A stretch of DNA of 33,944 bases from an uncultured Oscillospiraceae bacterium (lineage in GTDB: Bacteria; Bacillota; Clostridia; Oscillospirales; Acutalibacteraceae). The notes beneath the pieces are model-generated. The model was not told where the DNA came from. It was given only the letters and a program-made list of their open reading frames with translations, and searched no databases. Below, piece by piece: positions 1-7,411 of this stretch. The translations under genes and the position numbers were made by a program. Each line of letters opens with the position of its first letter. Position 1 is the stretch's first letter. The stretch spans positions 1-33,944 of the forward strand of contig UQWL01000024.1 in the NCBI GenBank assembly GCA_900544715.1. Reading direction: 5' to 3'.

Positions 1-77
1 CGCTCTGCGGCAGGAGGCGGCTTACGCCGACAGGCATTTTTTCAATGCTTCAAACTTTGTTTGAAGCTATTATACCA
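1..77 (-). repeat. Copy 1 of promoter-palindrome-leader repeat
   Basis: This is the left copy of an element found three times in the window. Read on the minus strand it has an extended -10 (TGG then TATAAT, 77 down to 69). Next comes a perfect inverted repeat with 9-base arms (GCTTCAAAC at 47-55 and GTTTGAAGC at 59-67) around a 3-base centre. After that come an AT-rich spacer, an ATG (37-35) opening a conserved tract CTGTCGGCG, and a small GGCG/CGCC hairpin (16-28). It would drive transcription leftward, out of the window. The right-end copy is nearly identical over about 65 bases. That it is a promoter is inferred from the -10; the repeat itself is seen directly. Confidence 0.75.
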
Positions 78-170
78 CAAATCCATCCTGCCGCAAAGCA
101 CCGGGGTACTCTCCGCCGCACCGATATAAATGGCGTTTGTTTGTTAATTTTTTATTTAATGGGGAAACGA

Positions 171-199
171 TTGAATATTCTTGTGATATCCAGTAAAAT
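171..199 (+). promoter_or_regulatory. SigA-type promoter of the apbE-rnf operon
   Basis: A -35 box TTGAAT (171-176) and a -10 box TAAAAT (194-199) are separated by exactly 17 bases, a good match to the housekeeping consensus. Transcription would start near 206, leaving a leader of roughly 28 nt before the chosen TTG start of apbE at 234. It is the only convincing promoter I see before the run of closely spaced plus-strand genes that follows. Confidence 0.65.
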
Positions 200-233
200 A
201 GAATTGGAAAAGCAGGCGGAAGGAGCGTTTTTT

Positions 234-1289
234 TTGCAGGATATCCACAAAAAAAGGACCATTCTGACTGTGCTTCTCGTGGTCGCCGCACTGGCTCTTC
301 TGCTCTTTCTGATCGGCCTGGATATTTGGAAAGGCCAAAAGGAGGCAGCCTTTACGCAGAGCGGGCTCTCCATGGGCACGGTTGTCACCGCGCAGCTATA
401 CGGCCCCGGCGAGGCAGAAACGTCCTCCGCACTTTTTTCCGCATTCGATACGCTGGAAAAGGAGCGGATTTCCTGGCGGGCGGAATCCTCAGAAATTGCC
501 AAAATCAATGCCTCTGCCGGCTCCCCCGCGCCCATCAGCGAGCAGACAGCAACCTACCTGCGAAAGGCTGCTGAGGTGAGCCAAAAAAGCGACGGCGCTT
601 TAGACTGCACCGTGGGCACGCTGACAAAGCTCTGGGATATCGGCGGCGACCATGCCCGCGTGCCCTCCCCGGAGGAAATTGCGGCCGCCCTGCAAACGGT
701 CGGCTGGCAACATTTTTCTTTAGAAGGCGGGCAGGCAAAGCTTGCAAGCGGGCAATCGCTTGACTTGGGCGCGATCGGCAAAGGGATCGCCTGCGACGAG
801 GCCAAGCGATTGTTAGACGGCACGCGCCTGAGCGGCGCGGTGATTTCCGTCGGCGGCAGTATCCTGCTCTGGGGCAGCCGCCCCGGCGGAGGGGATTGGA
901 AGGTTGGCGTGCGCGACCCACGCGGCGAAGCCTCGGATCAGCTCGGTACATTTACGCTGGCAGAAGGCTTTGTTTCCACCAGCGGCGATTATGAGCGCAC
1001 CCTGACGGTGGATGGAAAAACCTATCACCATATTCTCAACCCGAAAACCGGCTATCCGGCCGACGCGGGGCTCATCAGCGTGACCGTGACCGCCCCCTCC
1101 GGCCTATTGAGCGACGCGCTCTCCACCGCGTGTTTCATCCTCGGCTACGAAAAGAGCCTCCCCCTGCTGGATGCCTTCGGCGCGGAGGCGATTTTTGTCA
1201 CCCAGGAAAAGCAGGTGCGGATCACCCCCGGCCTGAAACAAACCTTTCAGTTGACGAACGATGCATATCACCTGATACAGGATACATAA
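234..1289 (+). CDS. apbE: Membrane-anchored FMN transferase ApbE
   Basis: This is a 351-residue flavin transferase. ApbE hydrolyses FAD and attaches FMN through a phosphoester bond to Thr/Ser of target proteins such as RnfG and RnfD. I chose the TTG at 234 because GGAAGGAG (218-225) lies 8 bases upstream; the open frame continues further 5' but without a ribosome site. The N-terminus has a basic stretch (HKKR) and one membrane segment (about residues 11-33), so the enzyme is anchored facing outward. Family signatures are visible: SMGTVV near the start of the domain, the AIGKGIACD region, the glycine-rich VISVGGSILLWG, HHILNPKTGYPA and LSTACFILG. Its position at the head of the Rnf operon fits its job of flavinylating Rnf subunits. 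Confidence 0.92.
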   Translation: MQDIHKKRTILTVLLVVAALALLLFLIGLDIWKGQKEAAFTQSGLSMGTVVTAQLYGPGEAETSSALFSAFDTLEKERISWRAESSEIAKINASAGSPAPISEQTATYLRKAAEVSQKSDGALDCTVGTLTKLWDIGGDHARVPSPEEIAAALQTVGWQHFSLEGGQAKLASGQSLDLGAIGKGIACDEAKRLLDGTRLSGAVISVGGSILLWGSRPGGGDWKVGVRDPRGEASDQLGTFTLAEGFVSTSGDYERTLTVDGKTYHHILNPKTGYPADAGLISVTVTAPSGLLSDALSTACFILGYEKSLPLLDAFGAEAIFVTQEKQVRITPGLKQTFQLTNDAYHLIQDT

Positions 1290-1292
1290 ATT

Positions 1293-1700
1293 ATGAAAAA
1301 GCAAGCCTTCTTCCGGCGGGCCGATCTGCTGCTGATTGCGGTGATTGCCGCCGTGTGTATGTTCTTTTTCCTGCCCAAACAAATGCCCAAGCAATCGTCC
1401 CGTTCAGAGCCGCAAAACGTACAAGCCGTGCTCTATAGCGGCGGAGCGGAGATTCGGCGCATTGCCCTCAGCGAGGTGGAGGAGCCCTATACGCTCACGT
1501 TGGGGGAGGATCTGCCCGCCACCATCCGGGTGGAAAAGGGCCGCATCCGCTACCTCTCCGCCGGATGCCCGGATGGGCTGTGCGTCAAATCCGGCTGGCT
1601 TTCCCGGCCGGGGGATACCGCCGCCTGCCTGCCCGCGCGCACCGTGATCGCCATTGAGGGCATTCGTCAAGTGGGCGGTGTGGATGTGCAAACCTATTAA
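1293..1700 (+). CDS. NusG domain II-containing membrane-anchored protein
   Basis: This 135-residue protein has one N-terminal membrane segment (about residues 10-28) and an extracytoplasmic NusG-II-like beta domain (about 42-135). The family hallmark is visible in the paired cysteines of the SAGCPDGLCVKSGW motif, followed by CLPARTVIAI. It starts 3 bases after apbE stops. Proteins of this family regularly sit beside ApbE and Rnf or other electron-transfer complexes in Firmicutes. The biochemical role is unknown; the conserved cysteine pair suggests a redox or metal function, but that is inference. Confidence 0.88.
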   Translation: MKKQAFFRRADLLLIAVIAAVCMFFFLPKQMPKQSSRSEPQNVQAVLYSGGAEIRRIALSEVEEPYTLTLGEDLPATIRVEKGRIRYLSAGCPDGLCVKSGWLSRPGDTAACLPARTVIAIEGIRQVGGVDVQTY

Positions 1701-1725
1701 GCAAAACGAAAGGCGGGAGCAGAAC

Positions 1726-2262
1726 ATGAATGGCAGGCCAAACCTCAGCCCGCGCACGCGGAAAACGGCGTTGCTCGGCATGCTGGCCGCCGCCGCGCTG
1801 GCGCTCTCCTTTCTCGAAAATCTCATTCCGAGCCTTCCGGGCCTCCCGCCCGGGGCAAAGCCCGGCTTTTCCAATATCGCCACGATGGCTGCGGCTGCTC
1901 AGCTCGGCTTCGGAGGCGCGTTCCCAATCACGCTGCTCAAGGCGGGCTTTGCGGGGCTGACCCGCGGAGCAACCGCCTTTTTCATGAGCGCGGCAGGCGG
2001 TGTGCTCAGTATGCTCGTTATGCTGCCCCTGCTGCGCGGAAAGCGCAACCCATTCGGCGCGGTGGGCACGGGAATTCTGTGCGCCATCATGCACAACCTT
2101 GGCCAGCTGCTGGCCGCCTGGGCGCTGACGGGCACAAAGGCCATTTTCGGCTATGCGCCGCTCTTGCTGCTGTTCGCTTTGCTGACAGGGCTTGTAACCG
2201 GGGCCGTATATGGGGCGGTAGCGCCTCCTCTCAACCGGATTTTTCCCTCCCATTCTAAATAA
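1726..2262 (+). CDS. Gx transporter family / heptaprenyl diphosphate synthase component I-like membrane protein
   Basis: This is a small polytopic membrane protein of 178 residues with about five hydrophobic segments and many glycines. It contains PGLPPGAKPGFSNI and a LGFGGAFPITLLKA segment typical of the Gx transporter (Hpre_diP_synt_I) family. I chose the ATG at 1726, with GGGAG a few bases upstream, over upstream starts that would overlap the NusG-II gene. The fold is related to ECF-type S components, and the family is consistently encoded between the NusG-II gene and rnfC in clostridial Rnf operons. A role in supplying a flavin or quinone-type precursor has been imagined but is not established. 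The substrate cannot be read from this sequence. Confidence 0.85.
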   Translation: MNGRPNLSPRTRKTALLGMLAAAALALSFLENLIPSLPGLPPGAKPGFSNIATMAAAAQLGFGGAFPITLLKAGFAGLTRGATAFFMSAAGGVLSMLVMLPLLRGKRNPFGAVGTGILCAIMHNLGQLLAAWALTGTKAIFGYAPLLLLFALLTGLVTGAVYGAVAPPLNRIFPSHSK

Positions 2263-2292
2263 ATCATAGCTTGAAAACAAGGGGTTGACCAG

Positions 2293-3648
2293 ATGAAACC
2301 AGAAAAAATGAAGGGTGTGCTCACTGCAGTGCGCAGGCCGCGCGGAGGCGTGAGCGTATCGCACAATAAAAACACGGCCGATATGGAGCCGGTGCGCATG
2401 CCCTCGCCGGAGCGCGTCATCCTGCCCATGCAGCAGCACATCGGCGCGCCCTGCACGCCGGTCGTCAAGGTGGGCGATTCAGTCTCCGTGGGGCAGATGA
2501 TCGGGGACAGCGACAAGTTCATCAGTGCGCCGATCCATGCCTCCATTTCCGGTAAGGTATCTGCCATCGGCGAATGCACATTGCCCTCCGGCGCGCGCGT
2601 GCAGAGCGTGACGATCGAATCCGATGGGGAAATGCGCCTGTTCGATGGGGTTGAGCCGCCAAAAGTGAACAACCGGGAGGATTTTTTGCGCGCTGTGCGC
2701 GCCTCCGGCCTGGTGGGAATGGGCGGTGCGGGCTTCCCCACGCATGTAAAGCTGCGCGTGATGCCGGATAAGCACATCGACACGCTGGTGATCAACGCCG
2801 CAGAGTGCGAGCCTTATATCACAGTCGATTATCGGGAATGTATCGACAACTCCTGGGATATCATGTCCGGCATTTTCACCATCAAGGAGATCCTCGGCAT
2901 CGACAATGTGGTGATCGCCGTGGAGGATAACAAACCAGCGGCCTTTGAGGTACTCAGCCGGATTGCGGAAAACAGCAACGACGTGGGCGACCACGTGAAG
3001 CTCATGGCCCTAAAATCTCTTTACCCGCAGGGCGCGGAGAAGATGATGGTGCAATCCGCAACCGGCCGCCGCGTGCCGCCTGGGAAGCTCCCGGCGGATG
3101 TTGGCTGCATCGTGATGAATGTGGGCAGCGTGGCATTTGTATCGCGGTACTTAAAATCCGGTAAGCCCTTCGTTTCCCGCTCGATCACAGTGGATGGCTC
3201 CGCCATCAGCGAGCCGAAGAATATCCGCCTGCCCATCGGCACCCGGATCACGGACGTGATCGACTACTGCGGCGGATATAAAACGGATGTTTACAAGCTC
3301 CTCATGGGCGGGCCGATGATGGGCATCGCCCTGGCGGACGACAGCCTTCCGATTTTAAAACAGAATAACGCAATCCTCGCCTTTGCGAGGAACTCCTACC
3401 ACATCAAAAAAGAGCGCGCCTGCATCCGGTGCGGGCGGTGCGTGCAGGTGTGCCCGATGAGCCTGATGCCGACCCTCATCGAGCGCTATGCCCGCGTGAA
3501 GGATGCGGAAAGCCTCACCCGCATCGGCGTCAACGTTTGCATGGAGTGCGGCAGCTGCGCATATGCCTGCCCCTCCGGGCGGCCGCTCGTGCAGTATATG
3601 AGGCTTGCCAAATCAGTCGTCAGGGAAGCAGGTGACCAGAAGAAATGA
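2293..3648 (+). CDS. rnfC: Rnf complex subunit C (ferredoxin:NAD+ oxidoreductase)
   Basis: RnfC, 451 residues, is the peripheral subunit that binds NAD(H) and carries two [4Fe-4S] clusters. The nucleotide/FMN-type domain shows GMGGAGFPTHVKL around residues 140-155 and the acidic NAAECEPYITVDY. An SLBB-like region follows. The two ferredoxin motifs are CIRCGRCVQVCP beginning near residue 377 and CMECGSCAYACP near 416. Length and domain order are normal. AAGGGG sits about 10 bases before the ATG. The stop overlaps the rnfD start by 4 bases (ATGA), indicating coupled translation. Confidence 0.95.
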   Translation: MKPEKMKGVLTAVRRPRGGVSVSHNKNTADMEPVRMPSPERVILPMQQHIGAPCTPVVKVGDSVSVGQMIGDSDKFISAPIHASISGKVSAIGECTLPSGARVQSVTIESDGEMRLFDGVEPPKVNNREDFLRAVRASGLVGMGGAGFPTHVKLRVMPDKHIDTLVINAAECEPYITVDYRECIDNSWDIMSGIFTIKEILGIDNVVIAVEDNKPAAFEVLSRIAENSNDVGDHVKLMALKSLYPQGAEKMMVQSATGRRVPPGKLPADVGCIVMNVGSVAFVSRYLKSGKPFVSRSITVDGSAISEPKNIRLPIGTRITDVIDYCGGYKTDVYKLLMGGPMMGIALADDSLPILKQNNAILAFARNSYHIKKERACIRCGRCVQVCPMSLMPTLIERYARVKDAESLTRIGVNVCMECGSCAYACPSGRPLVQYMRLAKSVVREAGDQKK

Positions 3649-4676
3649 GTTTGAAAGAAAAGCTAACCGTCAGCGCATCGCCCCATGTGCGCTCGCCGGA
3701 GACTACCACCGGCATTATGCTGGATGTGATCATCTCACTGATCCCCGCCCTTGCAGCGAGCGTATGGCTCTTCGGGCCGCGCACGCTGCTTGTAACCGCC
3801 ACCACGGTGCTTACCTGCATGGTCAGCGAATTTTTAAGCCGCAAAATCATGAAGCGGCAGGGCACGCTTGGCGACCTGAGCGCCATTGTAACGGGCATCC
3901 TCCTCGCCTTCAACCTGCCAGCCACCATCCCGCTGTGGGTTGCGGCGATCGGCAGCGTTGTGGCGATCGTCGTGGTCAAGCAATTTTTTGGCGGCATTGG
4001 GCAAAATTTTGTCAATCCGGCCCTGGTTGGCCGCATCGTGCTGATGGCCTCCTTCCCCACGATGATGTCCACGTGGGTTCAGCCCTTTGCATGGCGTGGC
4101 GTGCAGGTTGTCACCACAGCTTCTCCGCTCGCTTCCATTTCCTCCATGTTTACGGCGGGGGATGTGTCCACCGCCGCGATCTCCTCCAACACAGCCCTCC
4201 CCTCGCTCTGGCAGATGCTCATCGGCCAGCGGCAGGGCTCGCTTGGCGAGGTGTGCGCGCTGGCGCTCCTGCTCGGGTTTGCCTACCTGCTCATTCGGCG
4301 CGTGATCACGCCCGCAATTCCATTGACTTACATCGGCACGGTGGCCGTCATCATGCTGATTGCCGGGAAAGGGAGCCTCTCCTTCGTCGCCTATGAGATC
4401 CTTGGCGGCGGCTTGCTGCTCGGCGCGATCTTCATGGCTACCGATTACACCACCTCCCCGATCAACTTCAAGGGCAAGCTGATCTACGGCGTGGGCTGCG
4501 GCATCCTGACCGCGCTGATCCGGCTCTTCGGCAGCCTGCCGGAGGGCGTATCCTTCTCGATCATCATCATGAATATCCTTGTGCCGCACATTGAGCGGCT
4601 GACCACCCCCAAGCCCTTCGGCAGCGTGAAAGAACCGAAGGAAAAGACAGGGAAGAAAAAGGAGGCGGGCGCGTGA
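3645..4676 (+). CDS. rnfD: Rnf complex subunit D, membrane flavoprotein
   Basis: RnfD, 343 residues, is an integral membrane subunit of the NqrB/RnfD family with about nine or ten hydrophobic segments. It helps conduct ions and electrons through the membrane and in characterised systems carries a covalent FMN on a Thr in a (S/T)GAT-P-L context. The FGGIGQNFVNPALVGR segment is a strong family signature. At the expected flavin site this protein reads VVTTASPLAS, so the acceptor position is Ser160 rather than Thr and the Asp six residues upstream is Gln154. The C-terminal tail is lysine-rich and cytoplasmic. It overlaps rnfC and rnfG by 4 bases each. Confidence 0.94.
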   Translation: MSLKEKLTVSASPHVRSPETTTGIMLDVIISLIPALAASVWLFGPRTLLVTATTVLTCMVSEFLSRKIMKRQGTLGDLSAIVTGILLAFNLPATIPLWVAAIGSVVAIVVVKQFFGGIGQNFVNPALVGRIVLMASFPTMMSTWVQPFAWRGVQVVTTASPLASISSMFTAGDVSTAAISSNTALPSLWQMLIGQRQGSLGEVCALALLLGFAYLLIRRVITPAIPLTYIGTVAVIMLIAGKGSLSFVAYEILGGGLLLGAIFMATDYTTSPINFKGKLIYGVGCGILTALIRLFGSLPEGVSFSIIIMNILVPHIERLTTPKPFGSVKEPKEKTGKKKEAGA

Positions 4677-5257
4677 ATCAGAAACAGAAGCTGTGGAAGG
4701 CCATTTTGATCCCCACCGTATCCCTCTTCCTCATCTGCATAATCTCCACGGTGCTGCTCGCTGTGACCAACAGCGTGACGGCCCCGATGATCGAAGACCT
4801 TGCGGCTAAAACGGCCGCTGAAACCCGCCAGACAGTGCTCAGCGCGGCCAAACGCTTTAGCGATCCGAAAGCCGTAACGATGGACGGTGCGCAATACACC
4901 TATTACGAAGGCTTCGACGGAGATACGCCGGTGGGCTACGTTTTCACCACGCAGAGCAAGGGCTACGGCGGCGCGGTGGAGATCATGACCGGCATCGACC
5001 TGGAAGGGCGCGTTGCCGGCATCCAGACGCTCACGCTCAATGAAACGGCGGGCCTCGGCATGAATGCCAAAAATGAAGCCTTCCGCGATCAATTCAAAGG
5101 GAAAAGCGGCAAGATCGGAGTTGCCAAAAGCAATCCGGGCGACGATGAGATTCAGGCGCTGACCGGGGCCACCATCACCTCCAAAGCGGTGACGGACGCG
5201 GTCAACATCGCGCTCAAACTCTATACGCAAGTGACGGGAGGTGCGGCAAATGGCTGA
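4673..5257 (+). CDS. rnfG: Rnf complex subunit G, covalent FMN protein
   Basis: RnfG, 194 residues, starts at a GTG that overlaps the rnfD stop. It has one N-terminal membrane anchor (about residues 9-32) and an extracytoplasmic FMN_bind domain. The flavinylation motif is canonical: LTGATITSKAV, with Thr167 as the expected phosphoester-linked FMN acceptor. The upstream GIDLEGRVAGIQTL and ETAGLGMNAK segments are family signatures. This subunit passes electrons between the membrane flavins of the complex and is the most certain substrate of the ApbE encoded at 234-1289. Confidence 0.95.
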   Translation: MNQKQKLWKAILIPTVSLFLICIISTVLLAVTNSVTAPMIEDLAAKTAAETRQTVLSAAKRFSDPKAVTMDGAQYTYYEGFDGDTPVGYVFTTQSKGYGGAVEIMTGIDLEGRVAGIQTLTLNETAGLGMNAKNEAFRDQFKGKSGKIGVAKSNPGDDEIQALTGATITSKAVTDAVNIALKLYTQVTGGAANG

Positions 5258-5954
5258 GAAAAAAGGCCTCGGCAAAGAATTTACCAAAGGCCTGATCAAA
5301 GAAAATCCGGTGCTGCGGCTGGTGCTCGGCACCTGCCCGACGCTGGCGGTGACCACCTCTGTTGAAAGCGCCCTGGGCATGGGCGCCGCGGCGATGATCG
5401 TGCTGGTGTGCTCCAATATCGTGATCTCCGCGCTGCGCAGAGTAATTCCATCGAAGGTGCGCATCCCCTGCTATATTGTTGTGATCGCCTCGTTTGTCAC
5501 GATCGTTCAGATGCTTGTGAAGGCATTCCTGCCGCAGATCGACGAGCAATTGGGCGTGTATCTCCCACTGATCGTCGTCAACTGCATCATCCTGGGCCGG
5601 GCGGAGGCCTTTGCGGGCAAAAGCCCCGTTCTCGCCTCTGCGCTCGACGGATTAGGCATGGGCATCGGCTTCATGGCCGCCCTGCTCGCAATGGGTGCAA
5701 TCCGCGAGCTGTTCGGCGCAGGCACGCTGCTGGGCTACCAGATCATCCCTGGCAGTATAGCGCCGATGATTATCTTCATCCTGCCCCCCGGCGGCTTTTT
5801 CGTATTCGGCATGCTCATCGCCTGCGCAAACCGGCTTGCCGAGCGCAAAGGGAAGCCAAAGGCAACGCTCAACTGCGGCTCCTGCCCGATGGCGGACGCC
5901 TGCTCGCGCGTTAACTGCGAAAAGGCGGAATCAAAGGAGGCTGAGGTGAAATGA
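5250..5954 (+). CDS. rnfE: Rnf complex subunit E with cysteine-rich C-terminus
   Basis: RnfE, 234 residues, is a six-helix membrane subunit of the NqrD/RnfE family. The paired half-helices contribute cysteines for the intramembrane iron-sulfur cluster known in Nqr/Rnf: Cys in LVLGTCPTLAVTTS near the N-terminus and VNCIILGRAEAFA in the middle. I start at ATG 5250, with GGGAGG about 8 bases upstream. After the last membrane segment there is a hydrophilic tail with four cysteines (NCGSCPMADACSRVNC, near residues 210-225) not needed for the core fold. The stop overlaps the rnfA start by 4 bases. Confidence 0.94.
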   Translation: MAEKKGLGKEFTKGLIKENPVLRLVLGTCPTLAVTTSVESALGMGAAAMIVLVCSNIVISALRRVIPSKVRIPCYIVVIASFVTIVQMLVKAFLPQIDEQLGVYLPLIVVNCIILGRAEAFAGKSPVLASALDGLGMGIGFMAALLAMGAIRELFGAGTLLGYQIIPGSIAPMIIFILPPGGFFVFGMLIACANRLAERKGKPKATLNCGSCPMADACSRVNCEKAESKEAEVK

Positions 5955-6541
5955 AACTGTTCTTAGCCATTCTGCTCACCGGAATTTTAACGGAGAACTT
6001 CGTCCTCTCAAAATTTCTCGGCATCTGCCCCTTCCTCGGCGTATCCAAAAAGCTCAATACAGCCGTGGGCATGAGCGCAGCGGTCATCTTCGTGATGGTG
6101 CTTTCCACTGCCGTGACCTACCCGATCAATCAGTTCCTGCTGGTAAAAAACGGGCTGGAATACCTACAAACACTCGTTTTCATCCTCGTCATCGCGGCGC
6201 TCGTGCAGCTTGTGGAAATCACATTGAAAAGGTTTTTGCCTGCGCTTTATAACTCCCTGGGCATTTATCTGCCGCTGATTACGACCAACTGCGCCGTGCT
6301 GGGCGTGGTGCTGCTCAATATCGATAAGAGCTACGGCTTCTGGCAATCGATTGTGAATTCCCTTGGCGCGGGCCTCGGCTTCATGCTTGCCATGGTGCTC
6401 TTCGCGGGCGTGCGCGAACGGCTGGAATCCTGCGAAGTCCCCAAGTTCCTACAGGGGCTTCCGATCACCCTGATTGCGGCCTCCCTCGTGTCCGTTTCCT
6501 TCCTGGGTTTTACGGGCATTGTGGAAGGCATGTTCCATTGA
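5951..6541 (+). CDS. rnfA: Rnf complex subunit A
   Basis: RnfA, 196 residues, has six membrane segments in the NqrE/RnfA fold. It pairs with RnfE in inverted topology to hold the membrane iron-sulfur cluster. Signature segments are ENFVLSKFLGICPFLGVS (residues about 13-30) and LPLITTNCAVLGVVLLN (about 107-123), each with the expected Cys. Length is normal and the start overlaps rnfE. Confidence 0.95.
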   Translation: MKLFLAILLTGILTENFVLSKFLGICPFLGVSKKLNTAVGMSAAVIFVMVLSTAVTYPINQFLLVKNGLEYLQTLVFILVIAALVQLVEITLKRFLPALYNSLGIYLPLITTNCAVLGVVLLNIDKSYGFWQSIVNSLGAGLGFMLAMVLFAGVRERLESCEVPKFLQGLPITLIAASLVSVSFLGFTGIVEGMFH

Positions 6542-6563
6542 CGGCGGAAAGGATGGTAACCGA

Positions 6564-7388
6564 ATGAATCCGATATTACTCTCTGTTCTGATCGTTTCCG
6601 CTATCGGCCTCTTGGCGGGCCTTGGCCTCGCAGTTGCATCCATCGTGATGGCGGTGCCCGTAGATGAAAAAGCGGAAGCGCTGGAGGCTGTATTGCCCGG
6701 CGCGAACTGCGGCGCATGCGGCTTTTCCGGCTGCGCTGGCTATGCAAAGGCGCTCTCTGAGGGGACGGCGACGGACACCGCCCTCTGCGCGCCTGGCGGC
6801 AATGCGGCAGCAAAGGAGATCGCGTCAATCCTCGGCCTTTCCGCGGGGAATGTGATCCCTTTGGCCGCAACAGTGCTGTGCCGCGGCAACAACACAAACA
6901 CAGGCAAAAAATTTGAATATGTCGGCGTGCAGAGCTGCAAGATGGCCACGCAGCTTTTCGGCGGCTCCTCCACATGCAGCTACGGCTGCCTGGGCTATGG
7001 GGACTGCGCCGAGGCTTGCCCCTACGGCGCAATTCAAATCTGTGAAGGCGTCGCACAGGTCGACCCGCTCCTGTGCCGCGCCTGCAAGCTGTGCGTAAAC
7101 ACCTGCCCCAAGCACCTGATCACGCTCATGCCTCTGCACGAGAGGAAGGCCGCCGTGATGTGCCACAATATGGATAAGGGCGGCCCTGCCCGCAAAGCCT
7201 GCAAAGCGGCCTGCATCGGCTGCATGCGGTGTGTAAAGGCGTGCGAATACGGAGCGGTCACCGTCAAAAACAATCTGGCCGTGATTGATGGCGAAAAATG
7301 CGTGGCCTGCGGCAAATGCGCGGAGGTTTGCCCCTCCAAATGCATCCATCTCTTTGCATTGGATGCGGCGCATGCCGCGCAGGCTTAA
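6564..7388 (+). CDS. rnfB: Rnf complex subunit B, polyferredoxin
   Basis: RnfB, 274 residues, is the ferredoxin-oxidising entry subunit. It has one N-terminal membrane helix (about residues 4-29) and a 4Fe-4S domain with NCGACGFSGC and a later LCAPGG Cys (about 47-77). It then carries four ferredoxin-type clusters: CSYGCLGYGDCAEACP, CRACKLCVNTCP, CIGCMRCVKACEYG and CVACGKCAEVCP. I place the start at ATG 6564, 10 bases after GGAAAGGA. The four C-terminal motifs match the long clostridial form rather than the shorter proteobacterial one. No terminator is visible between this gene and the next, 23 bases away. Confidence 0.95.
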   Translation: MNPILLSVLIVSAIGLLAGLGLAVASIVMAVPVDEKAEALEAVLPGANCGACGFSGCAGYAKALSEGTATDTALCAPGGNAAAKEIASILGLSAGNVIPLAATVLCRGNNTNTGKKFEYVGVQSCKMATQLFGGSSTCSYGCLGYGDCAEACPYGAIQICEGVAQVDPLLCRACKLCVNTCPKHLITLMPLHERKAAVMCHNMDKGGPARKACKAACIGCMRCVKACEYGAVTVKNNLAVIDGEKCVACGKCAEVCPSKCIHLFALDAAHAAQA

Positions 7389-7411
7389 TGAATTACCCGG
7401 AAAGGATCTTT

